Assembly (NCBI RefSeq): GCF_001440345.1
Contig: NZ_LJYX01000016.1
Location: 1 to 64,000, forward strand
Source of the DNA: Colwellia sp. TT2012
Lineage (GTDB): Bacteria; Pseudomonadota; Gammaproteobacteria; Enterobacterales; Alteromonadaceae
Length of the DNA: 64,000 bases
Direction: 5' to 3'
Position numbers and translations under genes: made by a program
In this document: positions 1-7,794 of the stretch, piece after piece
Layout of the letters: every line of letters begins with the position of its first letter
Numbering within the stretch: the first letter of the stretch is position 1
Notes under the pieces: generated by a model
The model's database searches: none
The model's input: the letters and a program-made list of their open reading frames with translations, nothing else
What the model was told of the DNA's origin: nothing

Positions 1-127
1 AATAGAGGAGCCTGCAATCAATCGAACTACCGTATAAAAAGGCTTTAGTTGCTGCTAAAGCTTGGGCCTCACTTTACCTAAACTGGTTTAAAAAGAATAA
101 TAAAGATGGATGTATTATCCATACAAG
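1..127 (-). mobile_element. End of a second IS110-family copy
   Basis: These 127 bases are identical to 12854-12980, the transposase-upstream end of the IS110-family element at 11773-12980. The window therefore opens inside the end of another copy whose transposase gene lies to the left. The copy ends at the same place in its target, just after the ACAAG of an attC site, and the rest of that attC follows directly. Confidence 0.85.
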
Positions 128-212
128 GCATTCAAACGGACAATTTACAGTTGGTTGTTCGCTTCGCTCAAGTATAACTAACTGTAAATTGCCGCTTAAT
201 GTGGCGTTATGT
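121..212 (+). other. attC site 1 (interrupted by IS110 end)
   Basis: The right part of an integron attC follows the IS end. It has the stem arms acagttggtt and aactaactgt around a short loop, then gccgctt and the core GTTATGT at 206-212. The left inverse core lies beyond the inserted IS. Confidence 0.8.
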
Positions 213-263
213 GCCTAGCGTAGTTTTATAGTCCAGTTGAATAATCATTAAAAGGAGTTAATT

Positions 264-1181
264 ATGAGTGCTAACGAATCAAATCGAAGAATTAAATTTT
301 CATACCAATTAGATAATTGGAATTATGAAAATGGTGAACGCTCCCATTTAAAATCTAATGCTAAAAAAATAATCCCTTCGGAATATGCAGCTGAAATGGA
401 TGGAACTCTTTTTTGTCCAGCCTGTTTTACAAACTTAAATAGAATCCCAAAAGAAAAAGATCACTTTACGAATGGGAGAGAGGCTTATTTTGCTCACGTA
501 CAAAAATATAAAGATGTTAAATGTGATCTGAAATCTATAAAACCCGAAGGGAAAAGGTATGAAAATTGGGAAGAAGCTAAAAAAGCAATTGATGATGAAA
601 ATTTAGTTATCATAAGTAGCTTCTTAAAAGCAAAGCCGGAATCTAAAGAAGACAAACCAGCAATATATGATGAAACACCCGTTGAGGATATTGATGGACC
701 AACTACGGAAGTTGCTATTGGTCGTCACAATGGTGAGAGCTTCTCGTTACCAAGTAAAATTAAAACTGTTGCGGGTTTGTGCCGAAGCTTTGATGAAAAC
801 CTTTATAAATATTTTTATTTACCAGGTAAAAACAATGCAGTTAGGCTAATTGATTTACTTAAAGATGTAAAATCCATATCTGAAGAAAATGACAAACCAA
901 GGTTTTATTATGGTCGCATAATTAGTACTAAGCATTTAGGTGAACATAAAAGACCAACTAATATCAGAATGACGTTTTTACATACAGATGTTGCTGGTGA
1001 CTTTTGCTTAAAATCTCAAGACAAAGATCAAAGAGCACATGGCATCACAGATGACTCTGTTGGGCGTATATTAATTGTTTACGGTACTGTTGAAATAAAT
1101 GGTTCTGGCTTATGCTTCCAAGGACTTGGGTGGGGGGAATTTAGTTTACTTCCAGAAAAGTATAATCACTTATTAGATTAG
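264..1181 (+). CDS. Cassette protein with CoiA-like zinc-binding motif
   Basis: A 305-residue cassette-encoded protein of unknown function. AAGGAG lies 7 nt before the ATG. Residues about 50-90 hold a Cys-x2-Cys pair (FCPACF), then an AYFAH segment and a later Cys, a spacing like the zinc-binding N-terminal region of CoiA-type competence proteins. The middle is acidic and low in complexity. The C-terminal 130 residues look like a small globular domain with no motif I recognise. No signal peptide or membrane segment is visible. It is the only gene in its cassette, between attC 1 and attC 2. The zinc idea is an inference from Cys/His spacing only. Confidence 0.75.
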   Translation: MSANESNRRIKFSYQLDNWNYENGERSHLKSNAKKIIPSEYAAEMDGTLFCPACFTNLNRIPKEKDHFTNGREAYFAHVQKYKDVKCDLKSIKPEGKRYENWEEAKKAIDDENLVIISSFLKAKPESKEDKPAIYDETPVEDIDGPTTEVAIGRHNGESFSLPSKIKTVAGLCRSFDENLYKYFYLPGKNNAVRLIDLLKDVKSISEENDKPRFYYGRIISTKHLGEHKRPTNIRMTFLHTDVAGDFCLKSQDKDQRAHGITDDSVGRILIVYGTVEINGSGLCFQGLGWGEFSLLPEKYNHLLD

Positions 1182-1182
1182 G

Positions 1183-1283
1183 CACATTTCAATAAAATCA
1201 ACAGGGACACGTAACGCTTGCTCGGTTCCACTTCGTTTAACATTTTAGCAAGCATTACTTAGCCCGTTATTTGGGCGTTGGTA
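1183..1283 (+). other. attC site 2
   Basis: A site of about 100 bp right after the stop codon. The left end (ttcaataaaatcaacagg) is diverged from the usual TAACAAG form. The stem is gcttgct...agcaagc rather than cagttgg, followed by agcccgttatttgggc and the core GTTGGTA at 1277-1283. It closes the first cassette and opens the four-gene cassette. Confidence 0.75.
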
Positions 1284-1348
1284 TGCCAAGTCAATTCTGA
1301 AAGTATAGTATTTCAAGGTAAGTTTAACTATTTTAAGGGGAATGAGTT

Positions 1349-1705
1349 ATGGACTGGAAAAGTGCCTTAAAAATAGCTGGTCCATCAGCTATTGCAGCAT
1401 GGGTTTTTGTTGAATTGATTAAGAGCTATTTAGATAATTCTGAAATTTTCAAAACGAATGCCTATTTAAATTTTACACTTCTCATTATCATCTTTCTATT
1501 TTGTGTGATTATGGGTTGGTTATGGATACGTAATAGTAATCCAAAGAATAAAGTTGAAAGAACAGAAAAGAAGATTGAAAAAAATGAAGTTTGCGAAAAT
1601 GAAGTAGGCAAGGATTTGTCAATCGGCAGTATAGATGACTCTATCCTAGATAATAAAATTTCAAAAAACAAAGTAAAAGGTTCTCTTAATATCGGTAGTA
1701 AATAA
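1349..1705 (+). CDS. Two-TM small protein with repeated N/I/G motif (putative ABC-3C effector)
   Basis: A 118-residue protein, first gene of a four-gene cassette. Two hydrophobic segments (about residues 9-26 and 41-61) predict a membrane hairpin. The cytoplasmic-looking tail carries two copies of a 16-residue motif, NEVCENEVGKDLSIGS (79-94) and NKISKNKVKGSLNIGS (102-117). The next gene has a near-identical motif at its N terminus. Its stop overlaps the next start as TAATG, so translation is probably coupled. Start is set by AAGGGG 9 nt upstream. By analogy with two-TM effectors in ABC-3C conflict systems it may be the membrane-damaging part, but this is inference; the sequence shows only the two segments and the repeats. 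Confidence 0.8.
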   Translation: MDWKSALKIAGPSAIAAWVFVELIKSYLDNSEIFKTNAYLNFTLLIIIFLFCVIMGWLWIRNSNPKNKVERTEKKIEKNEVCENEVGKDLSIGSIDDSILDNKISKNKVKGSLNIGSK

Positions 1706-2304
1706 TGAGTTCACAAGATCTTAATAATGTTTACAAAAACATTACTGACAATGAAATTACAAATAACGAGATTGGTAGGGATTTAAATATCGGTAATACG
1801 ATTATTAAACTACCCTCGTATAATATTTCTGTAGGCGCGGAATCTCTTAAGGCATTAATAAATGAACATGAAAAACTAAAAGAAGAAAGTCCCATTTATC
1901 TTTATGTTCTTGAAGAGCTTCAAAGTAAAGTAACTGATAACAAGTCAAGGGAAGTCATTGGATTAGAGAAGAAATTAAGTAAAGCAAATAAAGCTATTTT
2001 TTTTGATGAAGCCTTAATATCTAGCCAGAAAGCTTCAAAAATGATTTTAAGATTTCAGCATATAAAGTCATACCAAATCATTTTTAACCATGTATTAAGT
2101 CTAATTGTAACAAGGTTTCGCGCTCATATAGCCCCTTTGATTAAAGATGGTGTAGATGACTTAACTATTAAAACTGTAATCAACTCCGTTATTGTCGAAC
2201 CTTTAAATCAAGAAGTTAGTTTGGCTGGGGGTTATATCACAAGCGAACTAATTGAAGGGATGTTGTACTTCCTAACAGAAAAATGCCATGTGGAGTGGGT
2301 ATAA
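1705..2304 (+). CDS. Putative ABC-3C adaptor protein (C-terminal-domain-like) with shared motif
   Basis: A 199-residue soluble, mainly helical protein. Residues 16-31 (NEITNNEIGRDLNIGN) match the repeated motif in the tail of the preceding two-TM protein almost position for position, which suggests the two proteins dock or co-polymerise through it. The rest has no catalytic motif I can name. Its place, directly before a middle-component-like gene and an ABC ATPase, fits the domain that couples the effector to the ATPase in ABC-3C systems. Start and stop overlap the neighbours by one base on each side (TAATG twice), a tightly coupled operon inside one integron cassette. Confidence 0.75.
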   Translation: MSSQDLNNVYKNITDNEITNNEIGRDLNIGNTIIKLPSYNISVGAESLKALINEHEKLKEESPIYLYVLEELQSKVTDNKSREVIGLEKKLSKANKAIFFDEALISSQKASKMILRFQHIKSYQIIFNHVLSLIVTRFRAHIAPLIKDGVDDLTIKTVINSVIVEPLNQEVSLAGGYITSELIEGMLYFLTEKCHVEWV

Positions 2305-2798
2305 TGATAATTTACCATCCAGCTTATGATGTAAATCATTGCTCTTATCGGATATTGAATATCTTAAATTCTATAGGTGATAATAAAGTACATTGTGACA
2401 TGCTAAAAATTATAAATTTTTATTATGTCTATCCTCACTTATTAAAGCGAATGGAAGTATTCCCGAAACCACTTAACTATCAAGCAAAAAAAATTAAAAG
2501 TATAAAGGATCCATTTGAGTTAACCCCCAACCCTAGCAACTTATTCTTTGAAATGAGTCCAACACAAGAAACGGCTATTTTGTCTTTACGACAAAGATCA
2601 CTAATTAATGTTGAGAATAATATTATTAGTCTTGAAAAACAAAATATGCCAAAAGAACTAATTCAGGTCTTTAAAAACGATAAATTTACAAAGAGTGATA
2701 TTTTTAAAATCCTTGTAGCGTGTTTACCGAAGGTCAAATTAGATGGCAATAATGGTCTTAAGGCCAGAAGCGGATTAATGGAATATAAGTATGATTAA
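2304..2798 (+). CDS. ABC-3C middle-component-like protein
   Basis: A 164-residue protein. I place the start at ATG 2304, which overlaps the previous stop (TAATG) and gives the N terminus MIIYHPAYDVNHCSYR. An upstream in-frame ATG at 2283 would add seven residues. The opening IYHPAYD...R and the segment IINFYYVYPHLL resemble the small middle-component proteins annotated in ABC three-component systems, which sit between effector and ATPase. I recall this likeness; it was not searched. No enzyme motif or membrane segment is seen. It overlaps the ATPase gene by 8 nt. Expected role: structural link between ATPase and effector. Confidence 0.7.
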   Translation: MIIYHPAYDVNHCSYRILNILNSIGDNKVHCDMLKIINFYYVYPHLLKRMEVFPKPLNYQAKKIKSIKDPFELTPNPSNLFFEMSPTQETAILSLRQRSLINVENNIISLEKQNMPKELIQVFKNDKFTKSDIFKILVACLPKVKLDGNNGLKARSGLMEYKYD

Positions 2799-4701
2799 AT
2801 CTAATTTCTTTGTAGAACGTCTGGTAATAATAAAGTCGGGTGGAAGTGTTTATGATGAAAAATTTCATAAAGGGATAAATGTAATTCGCGGGGATCACTC
2901 TGTAGGAAAAACAACAATACTAGAACTTTTATTTTATGTTCTAGGCGGTGAAATTAAAGACAATCAATGGCTATATCCAGCAGATCTTTGCGATGAAATA
3001 TATTGCCAAATTAATATAAATGGCAATTCCTTTACGATTAAGAGAGATATTGAAAAGGGGAAAATTCCACCTACACGAATTCAAAATGGCGTATATGAGG
3101 TTACGAGTATAGATAATCTTGGCTGGAAAAAATTCGGCCCAAGAAGAAGTGAGTCTGGTGAAAGAGCATCTTTTTCACAGCAGTTTTTTGATTTATTGGG
3201 CTGGGATAACCATAAGTCTGATGATTATGCTAATTTGACTATGCATCAAATACTAAGGTTTCTATATGTAGACCAAGAAACCGGATCAACAAAAATATTC
3301 CGTGCAGAAGATAATAATCGTGGTGATAGCGAAGGTATACGTACCGCAATTGCAGAGTTTTTATTAGGCTTGGATAATCTTGATACTCATAAGCTAAGAC
3401 AGCAACTTTTATTGGCAGAGAGAGAGTTTGATAAAATTTCTTCTGATTTGAGTGCTATGTATAGAGTGCTAGGAACCGATTCAGGTTTAACTCTTGATAT
3501 TTTAAATGCACAAATAACAAAAAATTCAGAAGATATTGTGTTACTACAGAATAAGGAAGTGGAATTAAAAGTAACTTCTGAAATTGACGTCAATAATGTA
3601 TCTAATTACAAAGATTTAGAGAGAAAAGTGGACTTGTTTAATCGCCAGCTTCAGTCTTTAAATCTAGATGCACAAGCAACCAGTGGTGAAATTGTTGACT
3701 GTGAATTATTTGGCGATTCTCTAGAGTTTAGAAAAAAGTCATTACTTGAATCAAAGGCTGCTTATGACAGCATCGGAACAATGAAATATACTCACTGCCC
3801 TTGTTGTTTAGAAGAGATTAACTCGGTTAACGAAGATGCTTGCCATTTATGCAATACTCCAAATAAAGAATCTCATCATTCAAATAATTACATGCAAATT
3901 TTGACTGAGCTTGATTTCCAACTTAAAAGTAATGCGAAAGTTTTAAGTGATTACAAAGATCATTTAGAAGGTCTTAAATCCGCTGTTATAATTGCTGAAT
4001 CACACCTAAATAATTCACAAAGTGAGTTGCTATCGATTTCAAAAATAGTCGATATAGAAACTCAGTCTCTAATTGAAAGATCTAGAAAAATTGGGTATTT
4101 GGAGTCAGAAACTAAAAATCTTGAGAAGCAGGTTAATATAATAATGGACTTGGATAAATATAAATCTAGAAAGTCCGATTTAAATAATGCAATTACAGCT
4201 CTCCGTGAAAAAATAGCCACCGCAGCATCATCTAGCAAAAATAGAAGAGATAAAGTTAATTTGGGGATCTGTGAAAACATGTTGCCAATTCTTCATTCTG
4301 ATTTACGTGATAATGGCGAGTCTTATGAAGAAGTTTTCGGTGCATCAGAAAGTAACGATATTGAAATAGATTTTGCAAAAGATAGAACATTAATAGATGG
4401 AAGAGTTAAATTTTCTGGGAGCTCTAACTATATAAAAAAGAATGCCTTCTATCTTGCCGCTTTACTAGAATCATTGTCGGATCCTCTTTACAGGCTACCA
4501 AGATTTTTGATGCTAGATGCCATTGAGAATGGTGGAATGAAAGCTTTTAGAAGTCATAATTTTCAACGTTCTATAGTCGAAATGTTTAAAGGTAAAGAAG
4601 ATTTTCAAATAATACTTTGTACGTCAATGGCTTTAGATGATTTAAATAATGATGAATATGGTGTTGGCCCTTACTATGTTGGCAATGTAATTAACATTTA
4701 A
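2791..4701 (+). CDS. SMC/RecF-like ABC ATPase with zinc hook-like coiled coil (ABC-3C, DUF3732-like)
   Basis: A 636-residue ATPase. The N terminus is RecF/SMC-like, with Walker A GDHSVGKT (about residues 34-41). A long coiled coil spans about 195-500 and is interrupted near 336-355 by two Cys pairs (CPCC...CHLC) that look like a zinc hook. The C terminus has a Walker B-like strand, RFLMLDAIENGG (about 570), where Asp then Glu are spaced further apart than in the usual DE. This layout fits ABC ATPases of ABC-3C systems (DUF3732 type). It is the last gene of a four-gene overlapping operon followed directly by attC 3. Likely role: nucleic-acid or invader sensing that releases the effector (inferred). 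Confidence 0.8.
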   Translation: MIKSNFFVERLVIIKSGGSVYDEKFHKGINVIRGDHSVGKTTILELLFYVLGGEIKDNQWLYPADLCDEIYCQININGNSFTIKRDIEKGKIPPTRIQNGVYEVTSIDNLGWKKFGPRRSESGERASFSQQFFDLLGWDNHKSDDYANLTMHQILRFLYVDQETGSTKIFRAEDNNRGDSEGIRTAIAEFLLGLDNLDTHKLRQQLLLAEREFDKISSDLSAMYRVLGTDSGLTLDILNAQITKNSEDIVLLQNKEVELKVTSEIDVNNVSNYKDLERKVDLFNRQLQSLNLDAQATSGEIVDCELFGDSLEFRKKSLLESKAAYDSIGTMKYTHCPCCLEEINSVNEDACHLCNTPNKESHHSNNYMQILTELDFQLKSNAKVLSDYKDHLEGLKSAVIIAESHLNNSQSELLSISKIVDIETQSLIERSRKIGYLESETKNLEKQVNIIMDLDKYKSRKSDLNNAITALREKIATAASSSKNRRDKVNLGICENMLPILHSDLRDNGESYEEVFGASESNDIEIDFAKDRTLIDGRVKFSGSSNYIKKNAFYLAALLESLSDPLYRLPRFLMLDAIENGGMKAFRSHNFQRSIVEMFKGKEDFQIILCTSMALDDLNNDEYGVGPYYVGNVINI

Positions 4702-4708
4702 AATAGGC

Positions 4709-4810
4709 ACATAACAATGGTTTTCAAGTCGGACAAATTACAGTTGGCTTTTTGTTCGTGCCTCACTTATTTTAGCCAACTGCAATTTGCCGCTTAAAAC
4801 GGCGTTGAGG
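4709..4810 (+). other. attC site 3
   Basis: Inverse core ACATAAC, stem acagttggct and agccaactg, gccgcttaaaacggc, core GTTGAGG at 4804-4810. It is nearly identical to attC 8 at about 7510-7609. It closes the four-gene cassette. Confidence 0.85.
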
Positions 4811-4953
4811 CTGTAGAATAACTAATTCAGCCAAAACAACTAGTTTTTTGTGCTTCTGTATCGCACAGTAGAAGATTAACTCGATATAGGTAATGCATTT
4901 AGTACCCCAATTTTAGGGGTGATTTACAAGGAACGAGTTATTCTACAAGCTCG
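4805..4953 (+). repeat. Geneless mini-cassette repeat, copy 1
   Basis: A unit of about 149 bp that starts in an attC core (TTGAGGC) and ends in AGCTCG directly before the next core TTA. Its ends carry inverted arms, TGTAGAATAACT near the left and AGTTATTCTACA near the right. Two outer hairpins (GGCTG/CAGCC and AACGAG/CTCGTT) and an inner TACCCC..GGGGTG hairpin are visible. This copy has GGAACGAG where most have ATGAACGAG, so it lacks the short ORF start. Confidence 0.8.
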
Positions 4954-4976
4954 TTATACATCAAGGAGGCTTGGCT

Positions 4977-5375
4977 ATGTTTGATGCCGAAACATTTATT
5001 TTCGTAGGCTATTCACTATCATTGTTCGGTATAGTGATTTTTTTAATCGATATGTTTAGTGACAAAATGAAAGTACAACTCCAAAATGTAACAATTCATA
5101 TTGGAAAGTTAAATCAACAGATTAAAGAATTAGAAGTAATTCCGAAAGATCGAGGTTACATCTTAGAGAATGAACATGGAAGTATTGATATAGGGCAGAG
5201 TTTAGAGATCTTGGAAGATGCAGCAAAAGAGGCTAATAAAAATAATATAGAACTCGAACTAGCTCTCCTCGAACAAATTAGAGACAGCCATAGAAAACAC
5301 ACAAGAGCAAGGTTGGCTGCATCCACTTTTGTAGTAATAGGTACTGTATTAAGTTTTTTCGGTGGTATCTTATAG
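4977..5375 (+). CDS. Small membrane protein with central coiled coil
   Basis: A 132-residue cassette protein of unknown family. Hydrophobic segments at about residues 8-26 and 112-131 flank a charged, probably coiled-coil centre rich in Leu, Glu and Lys. Both membrane spans would put the coiled coil on one side as a hairpin. Start: AAGGAGG at 4963-4969 sits 7 nt before ATG 4977, better than the in-frame TTG at 4971. The cassette lies between mini-cassette copy 1 and attC 4. Confidence 0.75.
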   Translation: MFDAETFIFVGYSLSLFGIVIFLIDMFSDKMKVQLQNVTIHIGKLNQQIKELEVIPKDRGYILENEHGSIDIGQSLEILEDAAKEANKNNIELELALLEQIRDSHRKHTRARLAASTFVVIGTVLSFFGGIL

Positions 5376-5380
5376 TAGAT

Positions 5381-5475
5381 GTATAACAAGCAATTCAACA
5401 GGACTAAAAACAGTGGGCTGTTCGCTCCGCTCCATTTTAGCCCACAATTTTTAGCCCGTTAATTGGGCGTTAGCA
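5381..5475 (+). other. attC site 4
   Basis: Inverse core GTATAAC, stem cagtgggct and agcccac, core GTTAGCA at 5469-5475. The usual gttggc stem is replaced by a compensated gtgggc...gcccac pair, which supports a conserved fold over conserved sequence. Confidence 0.85.
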
Positions 5476-5491
5476 CTACAAGGAGAATTCC

Positions 5492-6028
5492 GTGCTCAAA
5501 ATTACCATCATTACATTATCAATTTTGTTTTCTGTTTCTAGTTATGGAATAGATTGCGAATCTGAATATCAAAAACATCTAAAAAATGACATAAATCTTA
5601 GTCATGATGAATTTGACCAAACTGAAAATAGCGGATTTAGAGCCTTAGGAAATAAAGGCTGTTACAAAGAAGCTGCTGATCTCGTAGAATTGTATATCGA
5701 TAAGCATAATTCAAAAGGTTTAACTATTCGATGGCATGTTGCTCAGCTTAGAGCATTATCAGGCGATAATAAAAAAGCAGCTGAAAATGGTAGATTGTCA
5801 TTAGCTGACAGTGAAAAACCTAATAAAACTCTTTTAAGGTGGAATGATTATGTTTTAGCCTCAATAGGTTTTTTTGAAGGTAAAAAAGATGTGCTTATCT
5901 CTCATAGAAATAAAGTCGCAATAGGTAAAAGTGAGCATTTTGGTAACGAGCTGAATTTAAAGCTTCTCGACAAACTGATTAAGCACTTCGGAAAAAGTTA
6001 TAAATACGCTTCTAACGCAAAGGAGTAA
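5492..6028 (+). CDS. Secreted hypothetical protein (helical-repeat-like)
   Basis: A 178-residue protein with a clear signal peptide (hydrophobic residues 3-17, cleavage likely after VSSYG). It starts with GTG at 5492, with AAGGAG 6 nt upstream. The mature part is mainly helical. Segments such as GCYKEAADLVELYI and GDNKKAAENGRLSL have the spacing of TPR-like helices, and two Cys could pair in the periplasm. I do not recognise the family and no enzyme motif is seen. It is a single-gene cassette between attC 4 and attC 5. Confidence 0.75.
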   Translation: MLKITIITLSILFSVSSYGIDCESEYQKHLKNDINLSHDEFDQTENSGFRALGNKGCYKEAADLVELYIDKHNSKGLTIRWHVAQLRALSGDNKKAAENGRLSLADSEKPNKTLLRWNDYVLASIGFFEGKKDVLISHRNKVAIGKSEHFGNELNLKLLDKLIKHFGKSYKYASNAKE

Positions 6029-6035
6029 TTTGTAG

Positions 6036-6134
6036 TGCTAACAAGCGTTTCAACAGGGACAAAAAACAGTTGGTTTTGCTCCTTCGTCGCAAATTATAAC
6101 CAACTATTTTTTTCCCGTTAAACGGGCGTTGGTA
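6036..6134 (+). other. attC site 5
   Basis: Inverse core TGCTAAC, stem acagttggtt and aaccaact, cccgttaaacggg, core GTTGGTA at 6128-6134. Confidence 0.85.
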
Positions 6135-6157
6135 ACTTAATCATCTATGGAGTTTTA

Positions 6158-6475
6158 ATGAAACGGATTTATCTATTTTTAGCAATCGTTGGTGCAATCA
6201 TTCCGTACATTTTCTATTTTCAATTTATACAAGTTGAAGGGTTAAACTTTTCTTTATTTATAATGGAATTATTTGGTAGTAAAGCTGCAAGTGGGTTTAC
6301 AGCAGATGTATTATTAGCAACTGTCGCGTTTTGGTTTTTTATTTTCCAACGCTCTAAAAACCCAACAGCTCCCAGGCCTCTTCTATTCTTTATATTAAGT
6401 TGTACCGTTGGGTTATCGTGTGCGTTACCAGCATATTTGTATGCCAATGAAAAACACGCGAATAACGTTACATAA
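6158..6475 (+). CDS. DUF2834-like membrane protein
   Basis: A 105-residue integral membrane protein with three hydrophobic segments (about residues 3-22, 46-64 and 74-95). The pattern MKRIYLFLAIVGAIIPY, then LFIMELF, then a C-terminal LPAYLY fits the DUF2834 family of small inner-membrane proteins of unknown function. GGAG lies 8-9 nt upstream of the ATG. The stop lies inside the left end of attC 6, so the last residues come from the recombination site. Confidence 0.75.
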   Translation: MKRIYLFLAIVGAIIPYIFYFQFIQVEGLNFSLFIMELFGSKAASGFTADVLLATVAFWFFIFQRSKNPTAPRPLLFFILSCTVGLSCALPAYLYANEKHANNVT

Positions 6476-6569
6476 CAAGCAAATTAATCAGGACAAATAA
6501 CAGTTGGTTTTTGCTCCTGCGTCGCCTATTTTAACCAACTATCATTTGCCCATTATTTGGGCGTTAGTT
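6470..6569 (+). other. attC site 6
   Basis: Inverse core ACATAAC, stem acagttggtt and aaccaact, gcccattatttgggc, core GTTAGTT at 6563-6569. It is almost the same as attC 17 and attC 22, forming one subfamily. Confidence 0.85.
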
Positions 6570-6584
6570 TTACAAGGACGTTTT

Positions 6585-7262
6585 GTGCACAAATTAAAGT
6601 TAGCATTAATCACGGGGGTTTCTTTCATTATTTTAATGGGCGGAATCAGCCAAAGGCATATAATAGAATGCCAGCTCATTACACCTTCAGGGTATTTAGA
6701 AATAGAGTCGAACATATTTTTTAGTCCTTCAATTAATAGTCTCAAAAGTGATGAGTTACTTTCTAATATCAACTTGGCAAAGTCTCGAATAAATAACACA
6801 TTTGGAAATATGACGTCCTCTCCTAAGGTAATCATTACTGTAACTGAAAACGAAGCAGTAAGCTTTGGTTCTAACCTATATGGAGTCACACATTTAAGCG
6901 TGCTTGGTCAATGTATTGTCTTGGGCCCTGAAGGTCAAAATATTGATGTGATTGCTCATGAATATATGCATGCAGAAGTTCATCATAGGGTTGGGTGGTT
7001 AAATTATTTATTAAACGTCCCAACTTGGTTTATGGAAGGGTTAGCTACATTAGTTGATTTCAGAAAACCATATTTATTGGAGAATATAGATTTAACCAAA
7101 AATGAGGTTAACTCGGTAAAAAACCAAACTTTTAATCATACGGAAATTAAGCATTATCAAGCCGCAAGGATTCTAGCGAGCGATGTTAATAAGTCTAAGC
7201 TCTATGAAAACCTAGAAAAATTGAAGCAAGGGCAAAACATAAACAGTGTATTTGCAATGTAA
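6585..7262 (+). CDS. Membrane-anchored zinc metallopeptidase-like protein
   Basis: A 225-residue protein starting at GTG 6585, with AAGGA 6 nt upstream; a longer reading frame would begin inside attC 6. A single hydrophobic segment (about residues 6-21) serves as signal anchor. The sequence IAHEYMHAEVHHR holds the HExxH zinc and catalytic motif, and WFMEGLATLV about 25 residues on gives the usual Glu ligand of gluzincins. This points to a peptidase MA-like enzyme acting at the cell surface or in the periplasm. The substrate is unknown. Downstream, attC 7 is truncated, so this gene now shares a cassette with the small gene at 7308. Confidence 0.75.
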   Translation: MHKLKLALITGVSFIILMGGISQRHIIECQLITPSGYLEIESNIFFSPSINSLKSDELLSNINLAKSRINNTFGNMTSSPKVIITVTENEAVSFGSNLYGVTHLSVLGQCIVLGPEGQNIDVIAHEYMHAEVHHRVGWLNYLLNVPTWFMEGLATLVDFRKPYLLENIDLTKNEVNSVKNQTFNHTEIKHYQAARILASDVNKSKLYENLEKLKQGQNINSVFAM

Positions 7263-7296
7263 AACTAACAAGTATTTTCAAGACGGACAATTTACA
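7263..7296 (+). other. Truncated attC (left half only), site 7
   Basis: Inverse core AACTAAC and the usual left arm up to gacaatttaca are present. The stem loop and the GTT core are missing, and a ribosome binding site (AGGAGG) follows at once. It looks like a deletion that fused two cassettes. Confidence 0.7.
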
Positions 7297-7307
7297 AGGA
7301 GGTTCAC

Positions 7308-7508
7308 ATAAATTTAATCAATGTCGCAGGTAAAGGTTTGCTCTGTGGTCTAGGTATTGGCACTACACTTTTTGGTCTATTATTTTTAGTCTTATCATTT
7401 CGTAACGATCAACAATTCAATATTGGTGCGCTTGTAGCTATTATTTCTGGTTCAATCTGTATTTTTATGGCACTTAATTTAAAAACAAAAACCGTTGAGC
7501 AAGAGTAA
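7308..7508 (+). CDS. Small two-TM protein with non-canonical start (possibly silenced)
   Basis: An open frame of 66 codons with no ATG, GTG or TTG at its expected start. AGGAGG at 7297-7302 is followed after 5 nt by ATA, then NLINVAGKGLLCGLG. Two hydrophobic segments (about residues 8-27 and 38-55) make it a plausible small membrane protein. The perfect ribosome binding site and spacing suggest the start was ATG and mutated to ATA, giving a weak or dead gene. It follows the truncated attC 7 and is closed by attC 8. No family is recognised. Confidence 0.5.
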   Translation: MNLINVAGKGLLCGLGIGTTLFGLLFLVLSFRNDQQFNIGALVAIISGSICIFMALNLKTKTVEQE

Positions 7509-7609
7509 ATATACAAGGGTTTTCAAGACGGACAAATTACAGTTGGCTTTTTGTTCGTGCCTCACTTATTTTAGCCAACTGCAATTTGCCGCTTAAAACG
7601 GCGTTGAGG
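7507..7609 (+). other. attC site 8
   Basis: The left end is damaged (atatacaag instead of TAACAAG). The rest, from ttttcaag through the stem acagttggct/agccaactg to the core GTTGAGG at 7603-7609, matches attC 3 almost base for base. Confidence 0.8.
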
Positions 7610-7753
7610 CTGTAGAATAACTAATTCAGCCAAAACAACTAAATTTTTGTGCTTCTGTATCGTACTGTAGAAGATTAACTCGATATAGGTGATGCATTTA
7701 GTACCCCGATTTTAGGGGGTAATTTACAATGAACGAGTTATTCTACAAGCTCG
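7604..7753 (+). repeat. Geneless mini-cassette repeat, copy 2
   Basis: A copy of about 150 bp with the same end arms and hairpins as copy 1. It contains GGGGGT and then ATGAACGAG, a possible start that reads in frame across the boundary into the DUF3224 gene. Confidence 0.8.
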
Positions 7754-7794
7754 TTAGGCTTTTCTTAAGTCTTGGCATTCAAAATAGAGTATTT

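Noticed and set aside
6504-6584. Extended start of the metallopeptidase gene inside attC 6
   Set aside because: The attC sequence explains these codons and GTG 6585 has a good ribosome binding site followed by a signal anchor.
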